This document shows positions 1-14,146 of a stretch of DNA of 64,000 nucleotides, one piece after another. The notes beneath the pieces are model-generated. The model had not been told where the DNA came from. It did no database searches and worked only from the letters and a program-made list of their open reading frames with translations. Positions within the stretch are counted from its first letter, which is position 1, and every line of letters begins with the position of its first letter. Source of the DNA: Sialis fuliginosa (Eukaryota > Arthropoda > Insecta > Megaloptera > Sialidae); contig OY540822.1 in the NCBI GenBank assembly GCA_961205875.1, positions 12,278,501 to 12,342,500 of the forward strand. Reading direction: 5' to 3'. Position numbers and translations under genes: made by a program.

Positions 1-667
1 GTTTTCTCTTTACTATAACATGTGAAAATATCAGTCGTGTATTTAAAAGAAGTAATTGAAAAGTTTAAGCTAAACACCAATATTGAATGTCGAATTATTG
101 ATAAAAGGAAAACGTATAAGTTTTATAGCGAGTTTTAAATATTTATTAGTTCCGATATTTATATTTCAATTCACTGCCTACTTTATAGGTTGTTTTTAAA
201 TTATTTTTATCAAGAAAACCACTGAAGCGATTTGAATTTTTCCGAGAAAAACCACAAAGATACGTTTTCAGGGTGCTAAGAAGTTACGTTAAATATAGTA
301 AAAAAATTGTTTTAACATTTATAAAAATAATAAAAAAACAAAAGACGATGGCCATTAGTGAAAATCGGTTACTTATTTTATTAAACATCAATATTAAGTC
401 ATATTGGTAAATGAATAATTATTGTTTTACTAAAAAAATGTTTTTGAAATTTTCATGTGATGGTTTATATATCATCAAATACCCAATTTTAACAATTATT
501 ATACTAATTTACCTGGAATTTAAACATATTTATCAAAATATGGGGTTGTCAAAATTCTGTTTTCATAACGAATATGAAATTCTAAGATGTAATTTTCTGT
601 CGTTTTAATAACTATACGAATAATTAACACGGACAGGATAATGTGTTACTTGCAAAAATATCACTAA
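1..667. other. AT-rich non-coding sequence
   Basis: No supportable gene. Open frames here are short, AT-rich and show no family resemblance or splice-linked continuation. The stretch runs up to the TA dinucleotide that flanks the first inverted-repeat element. Confidence 0.6.
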
Positions 668-669
668 TA

Positions 670-1216
670 GTCCTCGGTCCCGGCTTTAAATTTTGAAATA
701 AAAAATACTCCTCTGAAATTTCGTGGCGTAACCTACAACTTTTTTATCTTCGAAAATTCTGAGAATTGGGACGTTTTTGATCTGGCATGCGTCAAACATT
801 TTTAGGGCGTAGATAAGGGCAAAATACCATTGATTTTTGTAGGTTAGTATAACTATAATATTTTACTATTATTTATCTAGCAATTGTGCAAAAAATATTG
901 GGGCATTTAGCGAGACCTACACCCTCAACATGTCAAATTCATGATGTTATATAATTTATAAATAATTACTTATTACTGATATGTGTACAATTGCTAGATA
1001 AATAATAGTATAATGTTATAGTTATACTGGCTTTCAAAAATCAAGGGTCTTTTGCCCTGATCTACGCCCTAAAAATGTTTGACGCATGCCACATCAAAAA
1101 CGCCCCAATTCTCAGAATTTTCGAAGATAAAAAAGTGGTAGGTTACGTCAAAATGAATCCACTCACGAAGTTTCAGAGTATTTTTTATTTCAAAATTTAA
1201 AGCCGGGACCGAGGAC
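670..1216. mobile_element. Foldback MITE with long TIRs and TA target duplication
   Basis: Two arms of about 220-230 bp (670-887 and 987-1216) are imperfect reverse complements, separated by a loop of about 100 bp. The ends read GTCCTCGGTCCCGGC and its complement, and TA lies directly outside both ends (668-669 and 1217-1218). A TA duplication is typical of Tc1/mariner-type insertions. There is no coding capacity, so this would be a non-autonomous element. The family is not identified. Confidence 0.85.
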
Positions 1217-1455
1217 TAAGTCTCGAGCAACGCCAGGCTACTCAGTTAATGTCAAAATAAAAAGAACATTTTTTTTAATGATAGCAAATATTTATGATTT
1301 ATTACCTATATTGTTTCATGACTTCATAACAACGTATTTACGAGGAAAACAAAAATTACTGTCGGAAAAATACGCTTGAATTTCCCACTGAATTTTTAAG
1401 ACATTTTGGTCATCCTGTATATTAAAATTCAATACAGTATTTTTTAAAGTATATA

Positions 1456-1621
1456 TAGTGAAATTTTGTTAGTACGTTTTTGAAGGAACTTGAATAAAAA
1501 CACGTACTAACGAGAAAAACGTACTAGCGAAATATTTTAAACATGGGGTCTTATGGAAGAATGCCAGGACCTAAAAAAACAAAACGTACTATGGCGCAAA
1601 CGTACTAACGAGGTTTCACTG
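1456..1621. mobile_element. Short pogo/Tigger-like MITE
   Basis: About 165 bp. The left end reads AGTGAAATTTTGTTAGTACG and the right end is the complement of CAGTGAAACCTCGTTAGTACG-type termini. These resemble pogo/Tigger-class ends, which insert at TA. An isolated similar end occurs near 40288. The TA on the right (1622-1623) is also the left TA of the next element, so the two are directly abutted. Confidence 0.6.
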
Positions 1622-1623
1622 TA

Positions 1624-1891
1624 CACGGAAAAAATATACTGTAAGAATTACAGTTTTTCCTGTCTATCCCGGATAGTAAGCGAATACATATAATATTTTA
1701 CTGTCTGAAACTGTAATAATATAATTTTAAGTTGTAATGTTTGCAATTTATCCATCAAATTGAGTATTATATTACATTACAGTCTAAAATTGTATAATTA
1801 CAGTTTCAGAGAGTAGAACAGTATATGTTTTCGCTTACTATCCGGGATAGATAGGAAAAACTGTAATTCTTACAGTATATTTTTTTCCGTG
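1624..1891. mobile_element. MITE with CACGG...CCGTG ends
   Basis: A 268-bp element. The first and last roughly 65 bp are near-perfect inverted repeats, beginning CACGGAAAAAATATACTGTA and containing CTATCCCGGATAG. TA flanks both sides (1622-1623, 1892-1893). No coding capacity. It is consistent with a mariner-type non-autonomous element. Confidence 0.85.
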
Positions 1892-1893
1892 TA

Positions 1894-4800
1894 GTTTCAT
1901 TTTCAAATTTCTGTAAAATGATATCTTAATTCGTTTCAGATAGAAGTTAAAATCAAATTTATATATGGTAGAAATATAATATTAAAATCAATATGATAAA
2001 AGTTATATATATACTTCGACCTTTTGACTAATATCGATTTTATTTTAATAAGCATGAAAAGAAAACTCACTTTCATCGAAATTGTCTATCATTATTGTTC
2101 TGTGTTTAATTTATCAAATACTTTCGTATAAAATCTTTTATAGCATAGTAAAACTTTTCTGTCATGCAAATACATTTTATTCCATTCATAAAATAAAATT
2201 TAATTTTTTATTAAATGAATATTTTATCTAATTTACCCAACACAAATTTAACAGTAGTTACAAATATGTTTATAATGTCAGATGGTTGAGAACTTCTGGT
2301 TAACACAATTTAATTATGTCCACGCTACTGAGGTGTATCTAATTGTAAAAATTCTTATTTTAAGAAGAGGTATGTCATTGCTTAAAATAAGATTAAATTA
2401 TTTTAACGATTTTAGCTTAGAAATAATTTTATGTACATGTCCTGTATTTTGAGCTTTTTTTATCAAAATTTTCACTTTCATGATACAACTAATTTAGTTT
2501 TAACATCCTTTTTATACTATTCGCATATTTGATGTTTGACCCCATATTGTAGAATTTGTGTTGTTTCACATATAGATTTATCGAACGTACACACACACAC
2601 ACACACACACATACACACACGCACGAGCTTTGCTACGTAAAAATGAAGCTGGCTGTGGCCTGTACAGAAAATATTCTTGCGTTGAAACTTCGTCAGCTGC
2701 TGCGAATTTATTTTTACATTCATTCGACTATAGTAGCAATAGCGTTATAGTTACTTCTAGATTTTCTACTGCCTGAATCTTGTATAACGTTAAAAAACAT
2801 GGCATTATTATATTACATTATTGCTATGTTAGTAACCTCACGTATTATTAATTAATCTATTAAAATGTTGAAATAATAAAAAATATTTTTAATATTGATT
2901 TTTGAAGAAAAATTAAATCAAATTTGAGTTTACTTACTGTGTAAGAAGGGAAGAAAACTATTAATTTTGTCCTATTTCTAACTCTTGCTAGTTTTATTTC
3001 GGTCAGCAAATTTACAATATGTATAAATGATAGATAACTATTTATAATAACAAAATAGCATGTATTTAATAAAAGTTAGAAACTTTCTTTCGTTATAAAA
3101 AAGTTTGCTTCATTCAGTACTTTTTTATATTTATTTTTATTCTTCCATTGATTTTGTAGTGCAAATAATATGTATTAATAGATATTTTCTACTTTTATAA
3201 AATTAAATGTAACTTCAATTTAAAAATGTTTCTTTTTCTTACAATCGAATTAACGAAGGTCTTCTATAATTAATTATATAAATGCCACATGCATATTTTT
3301 CCAATTATAGTGATTTTAAATTAAAAAAATAATAATATGTTCAGGTCATGTGAAAACATAGAACATACAGTATATTGATTTTCTAGCTTATCGTATATTA
3401 TCAATTTTATTATTTCATTGGATATATTAAAAACACCTTCGACCTCTTTGATAACAGTGTTAATAAAGAAATTAAATTTATTTTAAATCATTAGAAATTA
3501 ATTTGTAGGATACCTACACAAAAAACACACTTATTTAATATTTATAGATTAAAAAAAAACATTATAAACAAACTATATTTCGTTTTCTAGCTTTCTATGT
3601 ATTAAATGTTAATAAGGAATTGAATTATTTGAAATGATCAGGTAAACGAAAAAAAGCATAAAATTCAACATGTTATAATATCGTTATCAAAAAAAGATAA
3701 GAACAATATGTATATTATTTCGTTTTTTGTATGTTTTACTATAATGTTAACAAGAATTTAAATATATTAGAAATATTTAAAATCATTAGGGTAGTCAAAA
3801 ATATTTACAATATGTTTTAAATTCATATTATGTAGATAATTTTTATATTTTTATCAAAAATAGTTTGTTTCTTGTCAGTTGTACTACTTAATGCTTATAC
3901 GTTTATCGCTATCTTTATCTGATTTATACAGTCACACTTTTTACGTACATATTGTTTTTTAGGTTTTATACTACAGTGTAAATTACTGAAATAAATATAG
4001 ACCATATATACATGGTGATCTTAAAGACATTTATTAAATAAAAAATAAATAAAAAACAAAAAATGTAAACATATACATGTTAACAAATGCGTACAAACCA
4101 AGCAACATAATTTCATATCTATGGGCGTTTGTAGTAAAAATCAAATAGGTTATTAATTAAATAAATGTAAAAGTATTGATTATAAAGAATAAACTTTTAT
4201 GACCTCCTTGAAGTAATACTACAGACGTCCATGATCTTAAGCAATATGGATAATTATAACATAATATATGAATGATTGTTATGTACAGGTGTACATATAC
4301 ATTATTAATTTTATATATACAATAAAATGTTATTAAACCAGGGTCGTAATATATATACATGTGTTTGGAAAATATTTGTATGATATTTAAATTTAATTTA
4401 TCAAAAGAGTATCAATTTAAGTTTTAAATACTAGATCTACATGAATTTAATTTTAATGATATAGTACAGTCATTAAATAATATATTATGTTTAATATGAC
4501 TATCTACGGTTTTATCACGTTCAATGTGTTATGTTATATACACCTGGAAAAATATAAAACAAAATGCATAAGAAAAAAATCATACAGTAATGAAAAATGC
4601 AGTGCTATTCCCAATTCTAATTATTTATAAGTGCAAAAAAGTGCGCTCCTGATTATTACATAGAAATATTAGACGTGAGCGTAGGCGGATATACTTCTGG
4701 AATATGTATCATAAATATATATGTATTTAATAGAATATGTATAATTATGGAATGATAATATTGTAGTTGAGTGTGAAAGGTCCTGGGTTTAAGGTTAAGG

Positions 4801-5060
4801 TATAGTATGAGTAATATGTAATGTTGGAGAGTGCCTGTCCATACGCTACGTCAATGATGCGTGTGCATGTGCATGTGCAAGTGCAATGTGCACATTTAAT
4901 TGTATGACATTATATTATTACTGTGATTGTGAAGCAATCAATGTACGTGTACATAGAGTAGACTGTGCAAGCATGTAGCATGTAACATGTAGGGTTACCA
5001 GATGGTAGACAGGCAGACGAGGGGCACTATTTACAACAACAAACACAACTGCAAGCATGG
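1894..5060. other. AT-rich intergenic region
   Basis: No supportable exon on either strand. Apart from a CA microsatellite near 2.59 kb and a short GTGCAT-type purine/pyrimidine tract near 4.86-4.89 kb, I see only AT-rich sequence. It may contain the 3' part or introns of the minus-strand gene whose exon lies at 5.1-6.0 kb, but I could not identify further exons. Confidence 0.5.
2589..2624. repeat. (AC)n microsatellite
   Basis: About 11 uninterrupted AC units, followed by an imperfect ATACACACACGCAC tail. It produces spurious open frames on both strands encoding Thr-His and Val-Cys runs, which are not genes. Confidence 0.95.
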
Positions 5061-6005
5061 CTAACTATTTATACAGAGTGCCAACGTGATAACACGAGCA
5101 TGCCGTCCCCTAGGCAGGTATCTGCGGGTTACCTGATAGGGCAGCAGGAGTTCGCAGGTCTCGTCCATGTTGGTGATCTCGAAAGTCGGTTGGGGCTGAG
5201 GGAACACGCCCTTGCCGGGGTACGAGGTGCTGCGTCTGAACTTGACAGGCGAATGGGCCGGCAGCACGGGTTGATGGGCCCCACTAAACGTAGGACTCGA
5301 CTTGCGGGCTTGCACTAAAGTCGGGGCTTGCACAGGGAGCAGGTTTGGCACGGAGCGTCCGCGTGACCACGCGGCCGTGCCAGCGGAGCCCGATACGGGG
5401 GCCCACGCAGCCGGAGGTTGTTGCCAACCGCCGGCCGCACCACCCGTGGCGTATCCCCCAGTTTTGCCTTGGTACATGGGGGGCCGCGTCGCTCCATGCA
5501 TGGAGAAATTGTGCGCGGCGGTGATGGCCCGCCGACCCCCGAAACCGCGGTACGCGAGCACACCGCCGTTGGACAGGTACGAGGGACTGGATTCGTCGCC
5601 ACCCCACGGACTTTGGGGCGTCGCGTCCGGGGCCGCCGCGGCTAGCATCTCGTCGGTGACAGATCCTGAAGACGCGTCGGGGCCTGTGATGTGTTCCTTG
5701 GGCCCGTTGGCTGATCCGGAGTCATACACAGACGTGACGGATGGATCGACCCCCGACGTCGACGGGGACGAATCTGTCGCCGCAACACTGCCGCCGCCGC
5801 CACCGCCACCTGGCAGCGGCAGCTCATCTTGCATCGCTGGGTGCGGGTGGGCCTGGAAGGGGGACCGATCCGCGGACGTGGGCGACGTATAGTAGATGGC
5901 GTTACCTTTCGACGACGCGCCGACACTCGTGGCGGTCGGGAACTCTGCGGACACTGACGATATGGGGCCGATCTTCGCACTCACATTGAATTTGTAATCC
6001 CCCAT
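5061..6005 (-). CDS. Unidentified Gly/Ala/Pro/Ser-rich protein, N-terminal coding exon
   Basis: An open frame in the CpG-rich island. The first ATG is at 6005. The longer frame upstream lacks an ATG and uses GTG, so I reject it. The product is low-complexity: a seven-residue Gly run, Ala and Pro tracts, and basic-Ser motifs such as FRRSTSYP and GRSVPN that resemble 14-3-3/AGC-kinase sites. Its last conserved-looking segment is PTFEITNMDETCELLLPYQ. A good splice donor (CAG|GTAACC) follows at 5133, after exactly 291 codons, so the exon probably ends there. Read through, it would stop at 5061 (314 codons). I do not recognise the family, and no downstream exons were found between 1 and 5060. It lies head-to-head with MAPKAPK2, 706 bp apart. 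GC content is far above its neighbours. A real first exon is likely; the function is unknown. Confidence 0.6.
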   Translation of the reverse strand: MGDYKFNVSAKIGPISSVSAEFPTATSVGASSKGNAIYYTSPTSADRSPFQAHPHPAMQDELPLPGGGGGGGSVAATDSSPSTSGVDPSVTSVYDSGSANGPKEHITGPDASSGSVTDEMLAAAAPDATPQSPWGGDESSPSYLSNGGVLAYRGFGGRRAITAAHNFSMHGATRPPMYQGKTGGYATGGAAGGWQQPPAAWAPVSGSAGTAAWSRGRSVPNLLPVQAPTLVQARKSSPTFSGAHQPVLPAHSPVKFRRSTSYPGKGVFPQPQPTFEITNMDETCELLLPYQVTRRYLPRGRHARVITLALCINS

Positions 6006-6711
6006 TAGAGTGCACACGGTCTGTCGCCACGGATCACATGCACACTCCGCCTCTACCGCACATATGTTTGGGCCGTGTCGTACAGATTTCACCCACTGTT
6101 AGCTGACCGTATCCCGGCCCGTTATCACCCGCGTCGTTTTGCCAAAAATCGGTCACTGGTCGGCACTGCCGACGATAACACAGGTGCTTTCGTGAACACA
6201 CTTATGTCCGTGTAACTCGGCTACTTGTATTGCAGATATGCGCAGTAGCCGGCGGCAGCGGTGCGACGCCTCTCAGCTGATCGACATCGATTACACACCC
6301 CTGTGCCCCCGCTCCCCGCTCACCAGCGCGCGACGTCACCTGTCCAACTGCAGCGCCACACGGCCATCGCTCTCTACCATCTAATCACTGCACAGATAGC
6401 CGCGAATACTCGGCACTCGCGAATATTCGACTCTCGCCAGTCGCTCTGATCCAGACGGGCTCGATATTCCCTATTTACTGCGAAAGGGCGACTCCTTGCT
6501 CCTCGCCACTTACCGCACATGCGCAAAAGTATACCAGTGCCAGTGCCACATTCCAGAACTACATCGCGATCGCATTCCCACCTTATGATGTGATATTATC
6601 TTTGGACGTACACTTTTGACAAATGGCTGCGGAAAGAGACCGTCTATCAAACTACTGACTACTCATCTGTCACACCGATCTGTTTCTACGTGACACGCAT
6701 TCGCACTCACG
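6006..6711. promoter_or_regulatory. CpG-rich bidirectional promoter region
   Basis: This 706-bp gap separates two divergent start codons. Together with the flanking 5.1-6.0 kb exon it is the only long GC-rich, CpG-rich stretch in an otherwise AT-rich window. No TATA box stands out. The arrangement suggests a shared housekeeping-type promoter for the unknown minus-strand gene and MAPKAPK2. This is inferred from layout and composition; no transcription start was mapped. Confidence 0.55.
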
Positions 6712-8312
<1,601 letters not shown>

Positions 8313-11300
8313 AACAAAGCTGCGATATTTAATTTATTGTTCATATTGTATAGTCGAGTGCCTTTTTTCAATGCATAGAATATGAGGTCCTCTCCGATTA
8401 CAGTTTGTGTAGAAAACCGATTAGTTCTTGGTAAAATAAACAAACGGATTTGTTTTTACTGAGAAACGTTTAAAATTGTGATTGCAATATTTATTAATTG
8501 CATTGTTACATGTTTTAAATTATATACAATTATATTTAGCACTTTATAAAATCGATAGAAATCTGTTTTATTTTGTGCTTTAGGTATTTATACAAATTGA
8601 CTAATGTTGAACTAATACGATGTTTATGGATATGTGTTTTTTAAATGTGTATCAAACATTATTAAATGTACAATTTTACTAAATGAATTCATGGAATTTA
8701 AAAGATGAAGTAAGTATTTTATTAAAAAGGTTTTGTGCAATAAAGGATATTTATATTTTTTTATTTTAGCTGTATAATTTTACTATATCTCAATTAGTCA
8801 CAAAAAAAACTACTTAAAAATGCATCATTGTAATTTGGTTCTAACATTTTGTATTATATTAAGTATTGAATAGCTTTTTAAAATCGTGTTTAAACATTTT
8901 TAAATACCTCTATAAAATATTATATAGATATAACAGTGATTTATTTCTATTAGATTAATTTTATATGACGTTTAAACAGACGTTTTTTTAATTAATGCAA
9001 ATGATTTATTAACAAGAAAACAACTAGTCTATAAAACCAGAAATATTGAATCCAGTTCAATTAATCATAACCATCCAGATAAAGATAATAAAAAATATAG
9101 TATTATATTACTTGTACATATATAGTAGTGTATTCAATTTCCAAAACTCAATTTACATACATTTTCTGTTGCCACTAGGGTTTATACAAAAACCGGATTT
9201 TGAATTTACAAATTTAGTCAATAAAGCCAGTTTTCCCTAACACACTCCCCCTCTTAAAAATACTGTTTAGTCAGTTATATTCGCTCTACATTTATTTTTA
9301 TAGAGCTTAAAATATAAAGTATTCTACAATTTGACAAAAATATTCATATCCGTCACTTAAAACAAGGCAAAAACCATGAAAAATGGCCTTTGTTCTAGCT
9401 GTTTTGGAAAGAAGCGTTTTAATTATAATCAAAATATTTTAATTCTTGCGTAAATTTAACTTTTAATATTTATTTTCAATGTGATTTTTTTTGTTTACGA
9501 ATGTGACAAGTATGTTGAAATAGAAAGAGGTCTAATGCACCGGCCGACAATAAAGATAAGGTACTGGCACCAGTGTTGGATCATACCCCAATTGTTTAAT
9601 TAAATGTACTAAATTAGAAATATTTGTTGATATTTGATTACTGCCATTATTGAATCATAATCTATAGACATTTAACTGTAAAACAACTTAATTTGATGTG
9701 CTTTACATTGTTTCAAATTTTACTATCTTTTATTTTATAACTTTTGTGTCGTAGTACTTATCATTTTGTAACCATTAGCAAGTGCCCATCACTAGGTGCC
9801 CATTACTGGTTTTACTTTATCCATTACTGGAGAAAAAACATAATCAAATTAAAAAACAAACTATATTTGCGAGCTTTGGTAATTGATTTAATAAAGAGGT
9901 AGTTGTTTTATTAGTAATGTACCTTGCTCTAAAAGGGGCCAAGAATGGTGCCAGTACCTTTTTTATTTTTAGAAAAAGATAACTTCCTTTTTTGCAATGA
10001 AATTTTGCCGACAAAATTTTTCCCTTAACAAAAGGACCTCGAATTATTTTCTCTAGAGTCCGTAGCGTGCGACTGAAGTAGTATTTATAAAAATTTCAGT
10101 ATTTTTAAAAGAGTTAAAATGATAGGATGCACTGCTGTATATATGTAAGCATGTTAATTAATTCTTTTTAATGAGTATTACAAACAAACAAAAAAAAAAC
10201 AATTATTTTAAGATATATGTATATTTGTGATTAGATTTACGTGTATTTTTCAAATACTGAAGTAATTTTATAAAGAATGATGGTAGTTGAATATAGTCTG
10301 ACATATACAAATCGCAGGCCGGCATTAAGGTTCGTTTTAAGCAGGAAACAGTCAAACAGTACAATATTTGTATCTGTTCATTTTTTGCATAAAATAAACG
10401 AATGCTTAAAACGTTGATTCTACAGTTTAAATTATTAATATTTAAGGATGTATGGCAGGTATCTAATTTCAACGAGAAATAGTTGAAATTTGGAGAAGTT
10501 ACTCCTTAATAAATCTAAAGTACCCACACAAAATTTCAAAAGGTTTTACAACATAGTTTAAAAGTTATTATTTAAAAAAATTAACATGGGCTCTTATGGG
10601 AGAATGGTGTATTGACGGTTGAATTCCAATAAAACACATGGTTCAAGCATCGAGAAAAATCCGAAATTTTCACAACACGTCACTTACATATTTAGCAACA
10701 AGTTTCATAAAAAAAATTATATGCATACAGAACTAAATTGTGAGAAAAAAAATAATTATTGCTGAAAAATGTCGAAAAAAATAAAAAAATGGCGTACTCT
10801 ATAAAAATTATATTTTGACTTGGCAACAGTGCACAGCTGATTATCCAGGGCGCGCTGTATAAACTTTTGTATTATTACAATACATCCAAATATTTTATTT
10901 TACTGTTATTAATATATTTATAATTGATTCATTTTTATTATTTTTAGACGTTAACATTTATTTTTTATTAAAATTTGCGTGATTTTGAAGTATTCAATTT
11001 AAACAATTGAAGGTTAACGTTTTTCTGTCACAATTATTACAAAACTCTGCATTTAAATAATTAAATTATATGTATATAAATAAATAATAAGATATACTTG
11101 GGGGGAGGGGTGCTAGAGAACTAACCGTGTTGTTTGGTCTCCTCGGGTGTAACAGGCACTTCCTCTATATTTTTTTTATCGTAAAGAGTTTACTCGTCGT
11201 TGATTATATACCGTTTCTTTAATAATTTTTCCTTTCCAATGAAACATTTTTCTCTTCACAAACTAACAACACTATATTTGAGTATACTCGTATTATTGTT

Positions 11301-14146
11301 CTGTGTTTTACGTTAACAAATTGAATACGCGTGCACATGTGTTCACAAATATTATCACAATCACAAATATGATTGTTGTAAATTAAATTGGTACTAATGC
11401 GATGTTGTCAAATGTAATTATTTATTTTCTTACATATTTTTTCATATTTGTAAGCATATATACTACTAATATTATTATTTTCATTGCATTTATATGTTCC
11501 ATGTATGTTCTAAATAGTGTTATTTAATAATATTTTAATTTCTGAAGTCATTTATAATAATAAAATACTTGGGTTTTTTTTATTTTTAACAGATGAATTT
11601 AAATGACATTCAGAGTAAAAAGTTTTCATATTATCAACAAAAATATTCATTTATTGGCTAAAATTCTAAAATAATAGTTAAGAATGAGAAATAAGCTTTA
11701 AACATAAGTATTTATATTGTTTAAGTAGAGTTTAAGTAGTTTATAAACAAATTTGACTTTCCTACATGCACTTAAAATGAATATTTAAAAGTTTGATTTA
11801 GATCGTTCCATCTCACCTAGATTTACGTTATTTTCTACATAGACTGTATGTGCCATACATCCTTAAGGCTGTAGGATCAATGTTTGATATTTTTTATTCA
11901 TCCCATATGTAGAGTATTTTAAGTCAGGTGCTTTTATTGTAAGTTGTGCATTTTATTATATTTTAGTGGGCTGTTTTTTTTTTTGTTTTTGTTTTTTATT
12001 TATAATCATTCTTACTGGTATACCTTGTTCCTATGCTGAAATAGTTGATTTTGAAAATTTGGAAATACCGAAAATAAAAACATATTTAACATAGTAATGC
12101 AAGCAATTTGTTCTTAAAGAAAGACTGTCATAAACTTAATTTTAGATTGCTTTTTAGCTTTTGCTTACGCTATTTAACTACGTTACACGATAATGTAGTT
12201 TTTATTTTAATATCTGAATTAATTTTCTTTTAAAAAGAAACGATAGGTATTTTTTTATACCGTACTATTAAAATCTGTATTGACTACCGAAGTTGTTGAA
12301 ATTTATAATTATTTGTAAGAGTATAAAAGAAACTTGTGTGGAACAATAAGAATCGAGATGATCAAATTTTTTAAATGTATTACGTGTCAGTGTATTATAT
12401 ATACTGGGTGTACAAATAACATCTTCTATTTGGTGACATATTTGAAATGTTTGATGTATAGTCTAGTTTTATACATTACAATTTCAAATAATTCTGACGA
12501 TTACTTAAATAGTTACAGTCCATTAAGTAAAGAAGAACAAACAATCTGAAGACTTACATCTTTATTATTCACATATTTATTTATTCAATATACTGGTGTT
12601 TTTGATGACTTACTTAAATTGTTGTAATTATAAAACAAATCATTTAAATGATATGAAATTTTAATAGAAGAAACTAAACTATATAACAAACATTTGAAGT
12701 TTATGTGATTTATAGTTCCAGAGTACTATGTCACCAAACAGGAGACTTTTTTTATCCACTCTTATTCGATGATCTAAAAAAAGCATCACTGAAATAAAAT
12801 AAAGTATTATAATATTCATATTTATTTTTCGTTATAAAGAATTCATAAATTATTATTAATATCGTTGTGATTTAAATAAAAATTGGCAAATGTAAAATAG
12901 ATAATTAATTAATTACTAATTAATACAACGGTGTATTTGACCTTTACTTGTAAAATGGATTTTTGTAATGAGATGTAAAATATTTATATACAATTATTTT
13001 AATGTTACGTAAGTGTGCAATTCAGGAATCGCAGAAAAAAATAATAGAACGTTTGCACATCTTTGACTTATAGAATACATAATACCGACAAAAAGACACA
13101 AATGTAAGTGCTTCCTTAATAAAAGAAGAATACTATATAATTATTCTGAAAACAGTATTGTGAGCGTTTTAAAAAAAAATATATGTTTATTTAAAGCGAA
13201 ACTTTTGTAGTGTAACAAGATTAATATTATTAATTAAAATTTAATTAGTTATATTATACTTTTGTTAGTTTTGTTTTATTATTATAAAACAATCAATTAG
13301 ATGTGACTATTTTTTGTAGCATAATATAACTGCAGTTAGCAGTTGGAAATATTATTTTTTAGTTTCAAACTTTAGAAATAATTCATTTTTTGTTCAATCT
13401 CATTTTAGTTAAATTTTTAAATATAAATTATATAAATACTGTGTTTAGATTAAAATTATATGGAATATATTTATATAAATTTATTTTTGCATTATTTTAA
13501 TTGGTGGATAATAATATATATTCCATAATTTACTAAAATGTTTAAAAACAAGTGTATTTTTATTTTTAAAATGTTTAATAAAATATTACATAAATTTAAT
13601 TATCCTTATATTCAACATATATTTCCTAGTCATTATCTAAATAACATATTTATCGTCTGGATGATATATCGAATATAAATATAATAAATAAATTCAATAT
13701 AGTTCTTATTAAATAATCATAGGTCAATGTGGTGGGTCAGGACAAGGAAAGATAAAATATTTGTATTAATTAATTCTACACAAATTTAAACATAATTTCT
13801 AATAAATATAAACATGTAAGACAGTTGGCTCTTTGATTAATAGGATTAATAGTTTTTTTTTCTTTTAATTAATTAATATTTAATTGATGAATGAATGTGC
13901 TTTATATTATTCACATATAATATATTCTTTAAATTCAAAATAATTTCAATATATAATTTGGACACCAATGTACCACAGAAAATACTTCCATGTACATTGT
14001 TTTGTGATTTTTTATGGTTGGTACATATGAAAAGGTGGAAGAACAATATGTCACAACATTTTTCGTGTCGTGTTTGCCAAATGTTTAATAATAATTAAAA
14101 TAAATACTAATAAATGATTATCATTGCAGTTTGATGATCTTATAAA
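8313..14146. other. Intergenic region, 3'UTR of MAPKAPK2 then AT-rich DNA
   Basis: It begins with the MAPKAPK2 3'UTR. One clear MITE is at 9558-9960. A copy of a dispersed motif containing TATAGTTCCAGAGTACTA is at 12710-12740. A transposon-like stretch at about 10.45-10.87 kb includes GGCGTACTC and GGGCGCGCTG in otherwise AT-rich sequence. No exon can be supported. The open frames are short and of low complexity. Confidence 0.55.
9558..9960. mobile_element. 403-bp MITE with AAGGTACTGGCACCA TIRs
   Basis: The ends are perfect inverted repeats of AAGGTACTGGCACCA. The interior includes GTACTAAATTAGAAATATTTG and AAGTGCCCATCACTAGGTG. It matches two other copies in this window, near 50.2-50.9 kb (reversed) and 59.6-60.1 kb. 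No coding capacity. No clear target duplication was found. Superfamily not assigned. Confidence 0.8.

Noticed and set aside
2517..2750. Frames spanning the CA microsatellite on both strands
   Set aside because: Thr-His and Val-Cys runs come from the dinucleotide repeat.
5302..5892. Long plus-strand open frame opposite the GC-rich exon, plus other frames in the same island
   Set aside because: High GC removes stop codons in all frames. The minus-strand frame has the coherent ATG, low-complexity protein pattern and splice donor; the others are shadows.
6090..6092. GTG start extending the minus-strand frame by 29 residues
   Set aside because: Animal nuclear genes start at ATG in almost all cases. 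The first in-frame ATG is at 6005.
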